DNA from: Woronichinia naegeliana WA131
GTDB taxonomy: Bacteria > Cyanobacteriota > Cyanobacteriia > Cyanobacteriales > Microcystaceae
NCBI GenBank assembly: GCA_025370055.1
Contig: CP073041.1
Location: 1,240,001-1,304,000, forward strand
Direction of reading: 5' to 3'
DNA length: 64,000 nucleotides
Shown here: piece by piece, positions 9,152 through 18,619 of the stretch
Numbering within the stretch: position 1 is the stretch's first letter
Layout of the letters: each line of letters begins with the position of its first letter
Notes under the pieces: model-generated
The model's database searches: none
Told to the model about the DNA's origin: nothing
The model's input: the letters and a program-made list of their open reading frames with translations, nothing else
Made by a program: the position numbers and the translations under genes

Positions 9152-9612
9152 GGTGAAATTAATCCTTAGGATGGATTTTGGTTAAAGGCGATCGCATCAA
9201 TTTAATCTCATTATAACGTGATCGCACCTTGCAAAAAGATCATCCCTCAAATGATAGCTTCCTAATCTCACAGTATAGTGATCGTCTCATCTAATTGAAT
9301 CCTCGCAAAAAGAGATCGCCTTTTCAAAACGTTCCTCTAGACAGTACTTAAACCTTTGAATAAAACGTTCAAGACGTTATGCTCTAAGAGGCTAAAAACT
9401 TAACTTTTCGGAAGGATTGAAAATTCTAAGTCAATCACTTATCATAGAAGTATTACAGTTAAGGCAATACATTGCACTTAAAAGAGGAGAGTCATTGAGA
9501 TAAACAAATCTTAATCGAAGAATAGGAGAATAGGAGAATAGGAGAAGCATTGCAGCGATCGCCGCCAAAACGCTTATCAATTGTATAAATTAATCACCGT
9601 TAGAGAAGCGAT
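9152..9612. other. Intergenic region with HIP1-like sites and a short tandem repeat
   Basis: 461 bases with several GCGATCGC-like words and a tandem repeat of AATAGGAG, three units at 9521-9544. I see no open reading frame of substance or RNA gene. It contains the promoter area of the exported protein on the minus strand. Confidence 0.5.
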
Positions 9613-12600
9613 CTAATTTTGTTGTAACTCAGCCGCATAATAGGATTTTTTGCTACTTTCTTCATGGCTAATAATAAGACCTAATTCTTCAAGAATTTCT
9701 AAGCAATTGGCAATAGCTTTTGTCTTTTTCCTCCCTGAAAATTGGCTATCAATTTGCTCGATTGTCCATTCTCGATTTTGGGTTCGTAATAGTTCCCGAA
9801 TGGCAGTAAGTTGTTCTTTAAAAGTAGTGGGGAATTTCTGAAGTTCGACGGGAGTAATTGGTGCTATATCTTCGATTTCGATTCCTTCAATTTCAGGTTG
9901 AGTCGTGATTTGATCAGGAGCTTGATAGTCGGGACGAAGCCAACGAATCAGCCCATTTTTCTCTTCTTCAGCCCGTTCCAAATTGAGATCAACTAAACGC
10001 TCTAGGATTTCGCCCTCCGTCAGATTTTCAGGCCAACCGTAGGCAGCAAAAACCGCCGTATCTAATTCGTCATGGATTTGTCTAAGGATAGAAACTAAAG
10101 CACGGTTATTATAGGCTTGATCTGGTGCAGAAAAAGGTTCTTCTTTTTGCATTTTCTCAAGCAAATTATACATTCCTGTGAGGGTAATATCGGGATGATT
10201 AGTCTGGACAGTTTTACGGTGATTGTCTAGTCTTTCCCCTAGGTCTCGAATTTGTTGTTTTAAGGTTTCAGAGGGAGTAGGAAAAGGAAACTTCATAAAA
10301 CAATCACTATGATTATAATTGGAATCATTTCCTACCCCTAAAAAAGCTCCCGTCCTTAATGACCATAAAACATGAATTTGTGAAGATAAAATCCCTAAAT
10401 AATAACTATCGTCTAAAGTAATAGCAATCAATTTTGCATCCGGCAGAATAGCACTATTTAAAAATGTAAAAATTCGATGTTTTGCAGTTCGACAAGTTGC
10501 AATATAACGAGTCAGTGATTGCAGTGACTTTCTAAACTCTGGTCTTTTTTCAGCAAATAGCCACCAATGCTCTCGATTAGCTTTTCTCTTCTGTTGATCT
10601 CGAATCGGTTTAACTTTATCTAAAAGAATTTGGTACAAAGCAGGATACTGTAAAAATGCCTCTTGCTGAGTAATTCCATAAAAATCAATTACCCATCTAT
10701 TTTGAGGATTTTGAACTAAATCTCGACCGATGAGATAAGGCTTGATAACTTCTGGTAATTGGTGAGCTTGAATACCTAAAGATTGTAAGTCTTCTTTTGT
10801 TAACCTGAAACCTTCGCCTGATAAAATAACTCCTTGAAAGGATAATCCCAGATTCGCTTGTAATCTGATTAATTCTTGGGTATTTTCACCAATCGTTAAA
10901 TTAGTATTAATCTTGCCAATATTATTTGAAAATTCAACTTCACTAACTCCCTCTTGATCGGTTATTTCTTGAGTTGAAATTAATAAATTACCTTGGTATT
11001 CTCCTAAAGCACAAGCAGTCATGGCCACTCTAACGGCGGCTCCATCTTTCGTATCTACCCAGGGATGATCGGGAATAGCAAAAATTAAAGATAGACCTTT
11101 ATCCTGAGAGAGATAATTTTCAACAACTCTTCGATTAAAAGGTTGGGTAATGCTATTGGTTGTAATCAAACCAAAATGTTTAATTTTTCCCTCTGTTAAT
11201 AACTGAGCGGCTTTGTTCCACCAATACATCACTAAATCAGCAGATTCAGGTACTTCCTTATAAACTTTTCTTAAGGTTTCGACATAACCATCTCCTAATA
11301 GATGTCGCATTCTTTTATTGCCAATAAAAGGCGGATTAGAAACAATATAATTAGCTTCTGGCCATAGGGCGGGACGGGGACGAACATAATGCAAAATCTT
11401 TTCTTGATCATTCGGATCAGGCACTTCTTCTCCAGTCACTGGATGCTTAATCGTTTTGCCCCCCCAGCGCGTTCTTACCTTACCTGTTTTCGGATCAACC
11501 GCCGTTTTAATTTTATCGTAGGCTAACACCGCATCTCGAAATTCAATGTTTTTATATTCACGCAAAACAGGCTCAATCGGAGGCAAGGTTCCAAATAAGC
11601 GGAAATGCCATTGTAAATAACCAATCCAAATCACTAAATCAGCGATCGCGGCTGCCCTGGGATTAATTTCAATGCCTAAAAATTGCGAAGGATTAACCTT
11701 TTCAAACTCTAATTTTAACTGAGATTCTCCTGTTACGGTTTCCAAACGATTAAAGACTTCTAACTCCAAAGTCTTCATTAAATCCAAAGTGACATAAAGG
11801 AAATTACCCGAACCACAGGCAGGATCAAGTACCTTAATTTCCCGTAATTGCTTTAGGAAATCCTCTAAAACAGTCTTTGCTAAACTAACTTTTTCTTCCT
11901 GACTTGCCTCGGATTCCGTATCTAAAATATGCTCCACTTCCCCTTGAATTAACTGCCATTGTTCCTGTAACGGCTCAATAATAGTGGGACGAACCAAACG
12001 CTCCACATAGGAACGAGGAGTATAATGCGCTCCTAATTGACTGCGTTCATCGGTCTCTAAAGCCTGTTCTAATAAGGTTCCAAAAATAGCAGGCTCCACA
12101 CTTTTCCAGTCCCGTCCTGAAGCCGATAATAAAATTTCTAATTGTTCTTTTTTTAAATTAAAAGCCGTAGCATCCGAAAATAAATTACCGTTAAAACGCA
12201 GGAATTTATCAAAGGCAAAGTTTCCTCCTGTATTCATTACTTTCCAAAGTTCTTCAACCTCTTCCTTAAACTTGTAAGGCTTATCTAGCCAACGATCTTT
12301 AAGACGATTAGTAAAAATATGATCGGGTAATAATTCAATATCTTCTGCGAACATTGTAAAAATACAACGCATTAAAAACTGAGCCACTTCCTGGGGATCG
12401 CGTTTTCTCGGTTTTGTGTCAACTTTATGGGCTGGTGGCATTTCATGTTCTAACATTTTTGCTAAAATTGCCAAATCAGCAGCCACTTCCCTAGTTACTT
12501 TGGCCGCGATCTTCTCTGGATTTAAAGATTGAGGATCGGAAAAAATCTTAACAAATCGCTCAACAATTTCTGGTCTTAGTAAATCTTGAAAATCAATATA

Positions 12601-13101
12601 TTCACCACTATCATAGGTTCCATAATTGCCATTCGCACTTAACCAATAGGGATTAAAATCTTGCCAAATGCGAAAATGATTACCAATATCACAAACAATT
12701 AAAAATGGCGGTTTAACGGGGGAAAATCGCGCATAATTCAGAGCTTGGGCAAAGGCTTTTTTCATCGCTTTTCGATAACTATTAGTTCCTCGTTTGCCCA
12801 CGCCTTTCGCACTCAGATCACTTCCTTGCTTGGCCTCTAAAACAAAATGGCCTTCTTTGTAAAGATCAATAAAATTAGGCTTGATGATCACCTCACCATC
12901 AGGGGGAATAACCCTAATGTCTTTATCAAAACAAAAGCGATCGCCTTCTTCTGTACCTTTCGGTCGTGGTTTTTCTACACCTAACACCTCACAAAATTCT
13001 GTTAGAAATAATTGATAATTGGCCCGTTCATTGCCGCTTGCTTTTTGCCAACGGGTAATAAATGCTTCCATTCTTTGGCGATTATTTTCATCCATGATCA
13101 T
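9613..13101 (-). CDS. Single-chain Type IIL/IIG (MmeI-like) restriction-modification enzyme
   Basis: 1,162 residues with nuclease, N6-adenine methyltransferase and target-recognition parts in one chain. Residues 79-91 hold a PD-(D/E)xK-like site (D79, then E89-A-K91 in FVLEAKQGSD). YTPRSYVERLV at 360-370 is the motif X region. VLDPACGSGNF at 424-434 is the SAM-binding motif I. SNPPF at 588-592 is catalytic motif IV. The region after about 600 should contain the target-recognition domain and a helical C-terminus. In the MmeI family one polypeptide both methylates one strand for self-protection and cuts foreign DNA, so no separate methylase gene is needed, and none is present. PglX or DrmMI methylases of BREX/DISARM are alternatives, but no partner genes are near and the EAK nuclease site favours MmeI. 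It starts at 13101 (second Met two codons later) and ends the island before hisF. Confidence 0.85.
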   Translation of the reverse strand: MIMDENNRQRMEAFITRWQKASGNERANYQLFLTEFCEVLGVEKPRPKGTEEGDRFCFDKDIRVIPPDGEVIIKPNFIDLYKEGHFVLEAKQGSDLSAKGVGKRGTNSYRKAMKKAFAQALNYARFSPVKPPFLIVCDIGNHFRIWQDFNPYWLSANGNYGTYDSGEYIDFQDLLRPEIVERFVKIFSDPQSLNPEKIAAKVTREVAADLAILAKMLEHEMPPAHKVDTKPRKRDPQEVAQFLMRCIFTMFAEDIELLPDHIFTNRLKDRWLDKPYKFKEEVEELWKVMNTGGNFAFDKFLRFNGNLFSDATAFNLKKEQLEILLSASGRDWKSVEPAIFGTLLEQALETDERSQLGAHYTPRSYVERLVRPTIIEPLQEQWQLIQGEVEHILDTESEASQEEKVSLAKTVLEDFLKQLREIKVLDPACGSGNFLYVTLDLMKTLELEVFNRLETVTGESQLKLEFEKVNPSQFLGIEINPRAAAIADLVIWIGYLQWHFRLFGTLPPIEPVLREYKNIEFRDAVLAYDKIKTAVDPKTGKVRTRWGGKTIKHPVTGEEVPDPNDQEKILHYVRPRPALWPEANYIVSNPPFIGNKRMRHLLGDGYVETLRKVYKEVPESADLVMYWWNKAAQLLTEGKIKHFGLITTNSITQPFNRRVVENYLSQDKGLSLIFAIPDHPWVDTKDGAAVRVAMTACALGEYQGNLLISTQEITDQEGVSEVEFSNNIGKINTNLTIGENTQELIRLQANLGLSFQGVILSGEGFRLTKEDLQSLGIQAHQLPEVIKPYLIGRDLVQNPQNRWVIDFYGITQQEAFLQYPALYQILLDKVKPIRDQQKRKANREHWWLFAEKRPEFRKSLQSLTRYIATCRTAKHRIFTFLNSAILPDAKLIAITLDDSYYLGILSSQIHVLWSLRTGAFLGVGNDSNYNHSDCFMKFPFPTPSETLKQQIRDLGERLDNHRKTVQTNHPDITLTGMYNLLEKMQKEEPFSAPDQAYNNRALVSILRQIHDELDTAVFAAYGWPENLTEGEILERLVDLNLERAEEEKNGLIRWLRPDYQAPDQITTQPEIEGIEIEDIAPITPVELQKFPTTFKEQLTAIRELLRTQNREWTIEQIDSQFSGRKKTKAIANCLEILEELGLIISHEESSKKSYYAAELQQN

Positions 13102-13328
13102 TGATTAAATTTTACTAATAATCCTTATAGAAAATATTTTAAGACTGAATTATACCACTTTATGCTTGCTATCAAGAAAAGCGATGCAGGCGATCGCGGT
13201 TAGTTTTCTCGTCTGTCTATCCTAATCTAAAATCCTAAAAGTTTTATAGCACTTTACCTAGACACTTACCCTACGATACCATCAAGTAAGTGTAGAATTA
13301 TTAACCTTTTTGTTTCCCCAACCACCCT

Positions 13329-14093
13329 ATGTTAGCCAAACGAATTTTACCTTGTCTAGATGTCAACGCCGGTCGAGTGGTGAAGGGAGTTAATTTTGTT
13401 GACCTCAGAGATGCGGGGGATCCAGTCGAATTAGCAAGACTGTACAACAAAGCTGGAGCTGATGAACTGGTTTTTCTCGATATTACCGCTACCCATGAAC
13501 AGCGAGACACGATTATTGATGTGGTCTATCGCACGGCAGAGGAGGTCTTTATTCCTCTCACGGTGGGAGGCGGCATTCAAACCTTAGCGCATATTAAAAA
13601 TTTGTTACGGGCAGGAGCGGATAAGGTTAGCGTTAACTCCTCGGCGGTCAAAAACCCTGCTTTTATTAATGAAGCCAGCGATCGCTTTGGGGCGCAATGT
13701 ATTGTAGTGGCTATTGATGCCAGACGGAGGCATGATCCTCAAAATCCTGGTTGGGATGTCTATGTGCGAGGAGGACGGGAAAATACAGGGTTAGATGCGA
13801 TCGCCTGGTCCAAGGAAGTGGAACAACGGGGGGCCGGAGAATTATTAGTCACTAGTATGGATGCCGATGGCACTCAAGCCGGGTACGATCTGGAACTAAC
13901 GGCCACTATTGCCAACCAGGTGGAAATTCCGGTCATTGCCTCTGGAGGAGCCGGCAATTGTCAGCATATCTATGAAGCCTTGACCGAGGGAAAAGCAGAG
14001 GCGGCCTTGTTGGCTTCTTTACTTCATTACGGACAATTAACGATCGCCGAAGTTAAAAACTATTTACAAAGTCATCAAGTCCCCGTCCGCTAA
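13329..14093 (+). CDS. hisF: Imidazole glycerol phosphate synthase cyclase subunit HisF
   Basis: 254 residues, the usual length. HisF joins ammonia delivered by HisH with PRFAR to give imidazole-glycerol phosphate and AICAR in histidine synthesis. Both catalytic aspartates are present: Asp11 (LPCLDVN) and Asp130 (VVAIDAR). So are the phosphate-binding loops TVGGGI (78-83) and, near the C-terminus, ASGGAGN. The gene is intact and should be functional. Its first 76 codons and the leader immediately before the ATG are duplicated at 5913-6168. hisF and purD converge with 4 bases between their stops. Confidence 0.97.
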   Translation: MLAKRILPCLDVNAGRVVKGVNFVDLRDAGDPVELARLYNKAGADELVFLDITATHEQRDTIIDVVYRTAEEVFIPLTVGGGIQTLAHIKNLLRAGADKVSVNSSAVKNPAFINEASDRFGAQCIVVAIDARRRHDPQNPGWDVYVRGGRENTGLDAIAWSKEVEQRGAGELLVTSMDADGTQAGYDLELTATIANQVEIPVIASGGAGNCQHIYEALTEGKAEAALLASLLHYGQLTIAEVKNYLQSHQVPVR

Positions 14094-14097
14094 AGGG

Positions 14098-15399
14098 TTA
14101 ACGATTTAAAGCCCGTTGACCAATATCTCGTCGATAATAATGACCCTCAAACTCAATCTGAGCCACCGCTTCATAGGCACGGGCGATCGCTGTTCCAAAA
14201 TCATCGCCGAGGGCTGTCACCCCTAAAACCCGTCCGCCATCAGTGAGCAGTTGACCTGACTGTGAACAGGTTCCGGCCTGAAAAACGACTGCACCCTGGG
14301 CTTCGGCTTGATCCAGTCCCGTAATGACTTTGCCTTTTTCGTAGGAGCCAGGATAGCCCTGGGAAGCCATCACCACACACACAGCACATTGTAATCCCAT
14401 TTTTGTATCACTCTTGGGATGATCCTGCGATCGCCAGGTGAGAGGGGGAAATTGGGCCAGGCGTTGCTCCGTACAAGCAAAAAGAACCTCTTCTAGGGGC
14501 GTTTCTAGGAGCGGCAGAATGGCTTGGGTTTCGGGATCGCCAAAACGACAATTAAATTCCAGAACCTTGATCCCCCCTGTGGGACTGATCATTAAACCAG
14601 CGTAGAGAACACCACAATAATTAATCCCCTTTTGTCGCAAAGTATCAATCGTGGGTTGCAAAACCTCCCTGGTAATCTGTTCCAGGAGGGCTGGGGGAGC
14701 GATCGGGGCGGGTGCATAGACTCCCATTCCCCCCGTATTATTGCCCGTATCTCCTTCTCCAATCCGTTTATGATCCTGGGCTGGTAATAGAGGACGTACC
14801 GTTAATCCGTCACTCAAGGCCAAGACGGAAACCTCTTCGCCGACTAAACATTCTTCCAGTACCAGTTGATCAAAACCCGCCGCAAACAGTTCAGCGATCG
14901 CCCTTTTTGCCTCGGCCATGGTTTCTGCGACAATAACGCCCTTGCCAGCCGCTAATCCATCTGCTTTGACGACAATGGGGGCTCCTTGTTTTTTTAGATA
15001 AGCTTGGGCCGCAACCTGATCCGTAAAGGTTTCTCCCAGGGCCGTAGGTACTCCTGCCTCTATCATTAAAGCTTTTGCCCAGGATTTACTGGCTTCAATA
15101 CGCGCCCCTGCCTGGGTGGGGCCAAACACCCGAATTTGCTGAGATTGAAGATAATCAACGATCCCCAAGGCAAGTGGGACTTCAGGGCCAACGATAACTA
15201 AATCAATGACCTGTTCCAGACAGAATTGGGCAATGTCTTCAAAATCTTCCAAATTGAAAGAAACATTTTCACATTTTCTTAATGTTGCCGTTCCACCATT
15301 CCCAGGCAAACAATAGCATTGCGCGACCTGGGGAGATTGCACCAACTTCCAGGCGATCGCGTGTTCCCGTCCGCCATTGCCCACGACTAAAACCTTCAC
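14098..15399 (-). CDS. purD: Phosphoribosylamine--glycine ligase (GARS)
   Basis: 433 residues. Ligates phosphoribosylamine and glycine with ATP, the second step of purine synthesis. N-terminal nucleotide-fold motif GNGGREHA (7-14). ATP-grasp motif KADGLAAGKGV at 145-155 and the metal-binding block EFNCRFGDPETQ at 281-292. Length and motifs are complete, so this is a functional housekeeping enzyme. Transcribed convergently to hisF, apparently alone. Confidence 0.97.
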   Translation of the reverse strand: MKVLVVGNGGREHAIAWKLVQSPQVAQCYCLPGNGGTATLRKCENVSFNLEDFEDIAQFCLEQVIDLVIVGPEVPLALGIVDYLQSQQIRVFGPTQAGARIEASKSWAKALMIEAGVPTALGETFTDQVAAQAYLKKQGAPIVVKADGLAAGKGVIVAETMAEAKRAIAELFAAGFDQLVLEECLVGEEVSVLALSDGLTVRPLLPAQDHKRIGEGDTGNNTGGMGVYAPAPIAPPALLEQITREVLQPTIDTLRQKGINYCGVLYAGLMISPTGGIKVLEFNCRFGDPETQAILPLLETPLEEVLFACTEQRLAQFPPLTWRSQDHPKSDTKMGLQCAVCVVMASQGYPGSYEKGKVITGLDQAEAQGAVVFQAGTCSQSGQLLTDGGRVLGVTALGDDFGTAIARAYEAVAQIEFEGHYYRRDIGQRALNR

Positions 15400-15546
15400 G
15401 CTTATTGACCTTTTTAAACGACTATCTAGATTTGACTACTCGATAATAGCGGTTGATCAGGCCGCTGCGATAAATAACAAGAAAAAATTTGATTGTAATT
15501 ATCTTTACAGCTAACGGGGATCAGCCAGTGCTAGTTTATAGGGGCA

Positions 15547-15990
15547 ATGAAAACTCAGTTTAACAATCTCCCAATTATTATGGCTCAGATCCTTGATCCT
15601 GTACCGAGCGGTCAAAGGGGTACAATCCTATGCTGCTATGTGAATGCTACTAGCCACATTCAAATTGCCCGCATCACCAATATTACAAACTGGTATTTTG
15701 AACGGGTTGTCTTTCCTGGACAACGTTTAGTATTTGAAGCCCTTGCCGAAGGTCAATTGGAGATCCATACCGGCATCATGGCTAGTTCGATTCTTTCCGA
15801 TACGATTCCCTGCGAGCGACTTTGTATTAGTGACGGCTTGGATGATGACTTGGACGAGGATACTAAACCCCCCGGCAAAAACCCTACGTTGACAGTTAAA
15901 AGCGTAGTCGCTTCAGCAACGATACCCGCAGAACCCCTCGTTATTGCTACTTATTATTCATCGTCTCAGCTAGAGCCAATTCTTGCCTAA
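15547..15990 (+). CDS. DUF1830 family cyanobacterial protein
   Basis: 147 residues. The core (CCYVNATSHIQIARI, NWYFERVVFPGQR, IHTGIMASSILSDTIPC) is the DUF1830 signature, a family largely confined to cyanobacteria and without a known function. The C-terminal 45 residues (after an acidic DDDLDEDT stretch) are low-complexity. The start at 15547 follows a GGGG-containing leader; Met12 (15580) is an alternative. Monocistronic. No membrane segment is visible, so it is probably cytosolic. Confidence 0.85.
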   Translation: MKTQFNNLPIIMAQILDPVPSGQRGTILCCYVNATSHIQIARITNITNWYFERVVFPGQRLVFEALAEGQLEIHTGIMASSILSDTIPCERLCISDGLDDDLDEDTKPPGKNPTLTVKSVVASATIPAEPLVIATYYSSSQLEPILA

Positions 15991-16027
15991 AAAATGAGGG
16001 TAGGAGAGGGGAGCCAAACAACCCATC

Positions 16028-17095
16028 CTATCTCAAATAGACGGGTTGATCAAAAACATTTTGAACGACAAATAAGAGTATAAAACTAATCACGGCAGCC
16101 ATAATGGGGGTGGAAATCCAACTGGAGACGATATCTTGTAAGACTCGCCAGTTAATTTGTCTAGCTCCCTTCGCGCCTTTCAATAGGCCCACACCAATCA
16201 CTGCCCCCACAGCGGCCTGGGCACTGGAAACCGGAATGAGTGGAATGGGGGGAAGGCCCCACTGGATGAATAAATGTTGCAAGCTACTGGAAGAGAAGAT
16301 AAAGAGGACAATAAATTCTGCTAAAACAACCACAAAAGCACCGATCGGGTTTAAAGGCATCAGATTATTTCCCACTGTCATCATCACCTTCTGGGAATCT
16401 GTATAGACTCCTACGGCAATGGCGATCGCCCCTAATAAAAATAATTGTTGAGCCGCCGATATTTCTCCGAGATGACCCACCGCGATCGCTCTAAAGGGAT
16501 CTGACGGGACAAATACACCCATGACATTGGCAATATTATTGGCCCCTAGCGCGTAGGAAGCCATCGCCCCCACCACAATTAATCCCCAACGGGTATAACT
16601 ATCCAAGCGCAACAGATGTAACTTCTGACGCTGGAGTCCCCAGGTAATACCTTTATAAAGCATCGCGCTAAACAAACCACTTAAGGCTGGACAGGCAATC
16701 CATGTGCCAACAATCTTTAAAACCACAGAAAGATTAGTGGGAGAACCACTAAAAAAATTCCAGCCAATGATGGCTCCTACCACTGCCTGGGAAATGGATA
16801 CAGGGATATTTAACTGGGTCATCCAATAAACCGTTAAAGCAGCCGCTAAGGCCACAGTGAATGCTCCCCCCACCGCATTAACGGCTCCTAATTCGGTTAA
16901 CCCCTGAGTTGCTCCGGCTCCACCAATCACCGCCCCTAAAATAACAAACACACTGAGGATCAAGGCTGCCGTTGAAAAACGCACCATCTGGGTACTAACA
17001 GCTGTTCCAAAAACCGTTGAAGCGTTATTGGCTCCCAGAGACCAGCCTAGAAAAAGGCCACTGGAGAGAAAGAAAAAAACGATTGGTGAGGTCAT
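16028..17095 (-). CDS. PiT-family inorganic phosphate permease
   Basis: 355 residues with about ten hydrophobic segments in the inner membrane. The two inverted PiT repeats are seen as GANNAS at 21-26 and GANNIAN at 184-190. PiT carriers take up metal-phosphate by proton or cation symport, with low affinity. The chain is shorter than E. coli PitA and resembles the compact bacterial/archaeal type that pairs with a DUF47 protein, which is exactly the gene upstream (17149-17847, 53 bases apart, same strand). This pairing strengthens the phosphate assignment; sulfate use by some PiT relatives is a less likely alternative. Confidence 0.92.
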   Translation of the reverse strand: MTSPIVFFFLSSGLFLGWSLGANNASTVFGTAVSTQMVRFSTAALILSVFVILGAVIGGAGATQGLTELGAVNAVGGAFTVALAAALTVYWMTQLNIPVSISQAVVGAIIGWNFFSGSPTNLSVVLKIVGTWIACPALSGLFSAMLYKGITWGLQRQKLHLLRLDSYTRWGLIVVGAMASYALGANNIANVMGVFVPSDPFRAIAVGHLGEISAAQQLFLLGAIAIAVGVYTDSQKVMMTVGNNLMPLNPIGAFVVVLAEFIVLFIFSSSSLQHLFIQWGLPPIPLIPVSSAQAAVGAVIGVGLLKGAKGARQINWRVLQDIVSSWISTPIMAAVISFILLFVVQNVFDQPVYLR

Positions 17096-17148
17096 GAAGA
17101 CGGTTAAGTTTCCAATAAATACAATAAATGCAAAGAATACTAATAAAA

Positions 17149-17847
17149 TTAATCTGCCCGCTTAATCGCATAAATGGCCAGCCATTCACTCACTTCTTCG
17201 GCATTATCGGCAATTTCATCAATAAAATCGATACTATCTCTAAGGTGCATTTTTTGCTCTAGTGGTAAATCAGATTCAAAGATTTTTTGCTTTAATCGTA
17301 ATCGAATGGTATCCGCTTCCGTCTCATAGAAACTAACCTGGGAGGTGTAGTCACGCGCACGAATGGGATCACGGAAATAAAAGCGGGCTGCTAAAATAAT
17401 GGTTTCTACACTTTTGACCACTGCTTTCGTTAAATCAATAAAATCTTGTTTATAAATATCGGGAATCTGCGGCTTTTCAATGAGTAATTCCTGAAAGCTA
17501 TCTTCACAATTGTCAATCAAAGAATAAAGATCCTGTAATAAACTGAGGACATCACCCCTGGTATCAGGAATTAACATTTCCGTATAAAGTTCAATGCCAA
17601 TTAAACGACGTAATTCCTGGCTTCGACGTTTGACTTCAATAAGTTGTTGTAATTTTTGCTCACAATTCTGGTCAGAGCAACAATCGCGAAGATAGGAAAT
17701 AATTCCTAATTCAAAACCCATGGCTCCTTCGGAAATTTTATCTAAAAAATCTTCCATTTGGGCAATAATAAAGCGAGTTTTTCCAAAGATACGGGGCATT
17801 TCTCTTGTCATTATTTGAATTTCCTGACTCTTCCTGATTTCTTTCAC
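17149..17847 (-). CDS. DUF47/PhoU-like protein, partner of PiT permease
   Basis: 232 residues, all-helical, PhoU-like DUF47 (TIGR00153 type). Helical repeats with acidic metal-binding positions are visible, for example FYETEADTIRLRLKQ and DSIDFIDEIADNAEEVSEWL near the C-terminus. DUF47 proteins are cytosolic and are thought to regulate or gate the adjacent PiT transporter. It is the first gene of a two-gene operon with the permease. Met13 (MTREMPRIF) is an alternative start that would remove an unstructured N-terminal extension. Confidence 0.88.
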   Translation of the reverse strand: MKEIRKSQEIQIMTREMPRIFGKTRFIIAQMEDFLDKISEGAMGFELGIISYLRDCCSDQNCEQKLQQLIEVKRRSQELRRLIGIELYTEMLIPDTRGDVLSLLQDLYSLIDNCEDSFQELLIEKPQIPDIYKQDFIDLTKAVVKSVETIILAARFYFRDPIRARDYTSQVSFYETEADTIRLRLKQKIFESDLPLEQKMHLRDSIDFIDEIADNAEEVSEWLAIYAIKRAD

Positions 17848-17905
17848 TTGACTATCATTATACGCCTAGCGATCGCATCAGAATTAACCCAAACCAGACA
17901 ATCAA

Positions 17906-18619
17906 CTATGCAAATTCAGAGCTAGACTGTTGACTGGGAATAACAATTAAAGACCAGTAGGGAACCTTGGCCGGATCAACTTCAGTAATGGGAATAATGC
18001 GTTGGTTGGGATAACTTGCTTGTTCAATATACAGCGATCGCGCTAAAAGTCCCAGTTCTGCTAGGATTGTTCGAGTTTTTAAAAAGTGCTTACCTAATTT
18101 AATAATTACTGCCGCATCAATCTGGGCCAGGCGATCGCGGAGATGGTTTTCTGGCAAGGTTGCGGGAATAATACTTAAAACATCGTTGCGGTAGGTAAGA
18201 GGTACGCCCAAGATCGCTGCACTGGCTAAGGTTGAGGAAATTCCTGGTACTACTATCGTCGGAAATTGGGGGGCAAGACGCTCAAAAAGATACATAAACG
18301 TACCATAGAGCATAGGATCACCTTCACAAAGCACTGCCACCGATTGACCTTGGGTTAAACATTCAGCCAATTTTTCGGTAGCCAGGTCGTAATAGGGTTG
18401 AGCAGAATTTTTTGTACTAAAAGGTAAGGGTAAGGGAATTTCTAATTGTTCTGAGCGGATAAACTCGGCCACAATGTCCCTGGCCACACTCCTCCCCTTT
18501 TCCGAAGTTGGGTAAGCAATTACCGGCACAGAAGTCAAAATTCGATAGGCTTTAAGGGTTAATAGTTCAGGATCACCGGGCCCAATCCCTAAGCCATAAA
18601 GTTGTCCTAATTGGCTCAT
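17906..18619 (-). CDS. cobI: Precorrin-2 C20-methyltransferase
   Basis: 237 residues. Transfers methyl from SAM to C20 of precorrin-2 (CobI) or cobalt-precorrin-2 (CbiL) in B12 corrin-ring synthesis. The tetrapyrrole methylase N-terminal loop GIGPGDPELLTLKA (11-24) and the second SAM loop (CEGDPMLYGTF) are both present. The start codon overlaps the cobH stop (ATGA at 18616-18619), so translation is coupled. Cyanobacteria are expected to use the anaerobic, early-cobalt route, which would favour the CbiL name. Confidence 0.94.
   Translation of the reverse strand: MSQLGQLYGLGIGPGDPELLTLKAYRILTSVPVIAYPTSEKGRSVARDIVAEFIRSEQLEIPLPLPFSTKNSAQPYYDLATEKLAECLTQGQSVAVLCEGDPMLYGTFMYLFERLAPQFPTIVVPGISSTLASAAILGVPLTYRNDVLSIIPATLPENHLRDRLAQIDAAVIIKLGKHFLKTRTILAELGLLARSLYIEQASYPNQRIIPITEVDPAKVPYWSLIVIPSQQSSSEFA

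Noticed and set aside
9521-9544. Three AATAGGAG units, considered as a CRISPR or iteron array
   Set aside because: Units are only 8 bases and have no spacers; nothing else origin-like is nearby.
9613-13101. BREX or DISARM system considered around the large methyltransferase
   Set aside because: No helicase, ATPase, PglZ, Lon or phospholipase D genes lie nearby, and the enzyme carries its own nuclease-like site.
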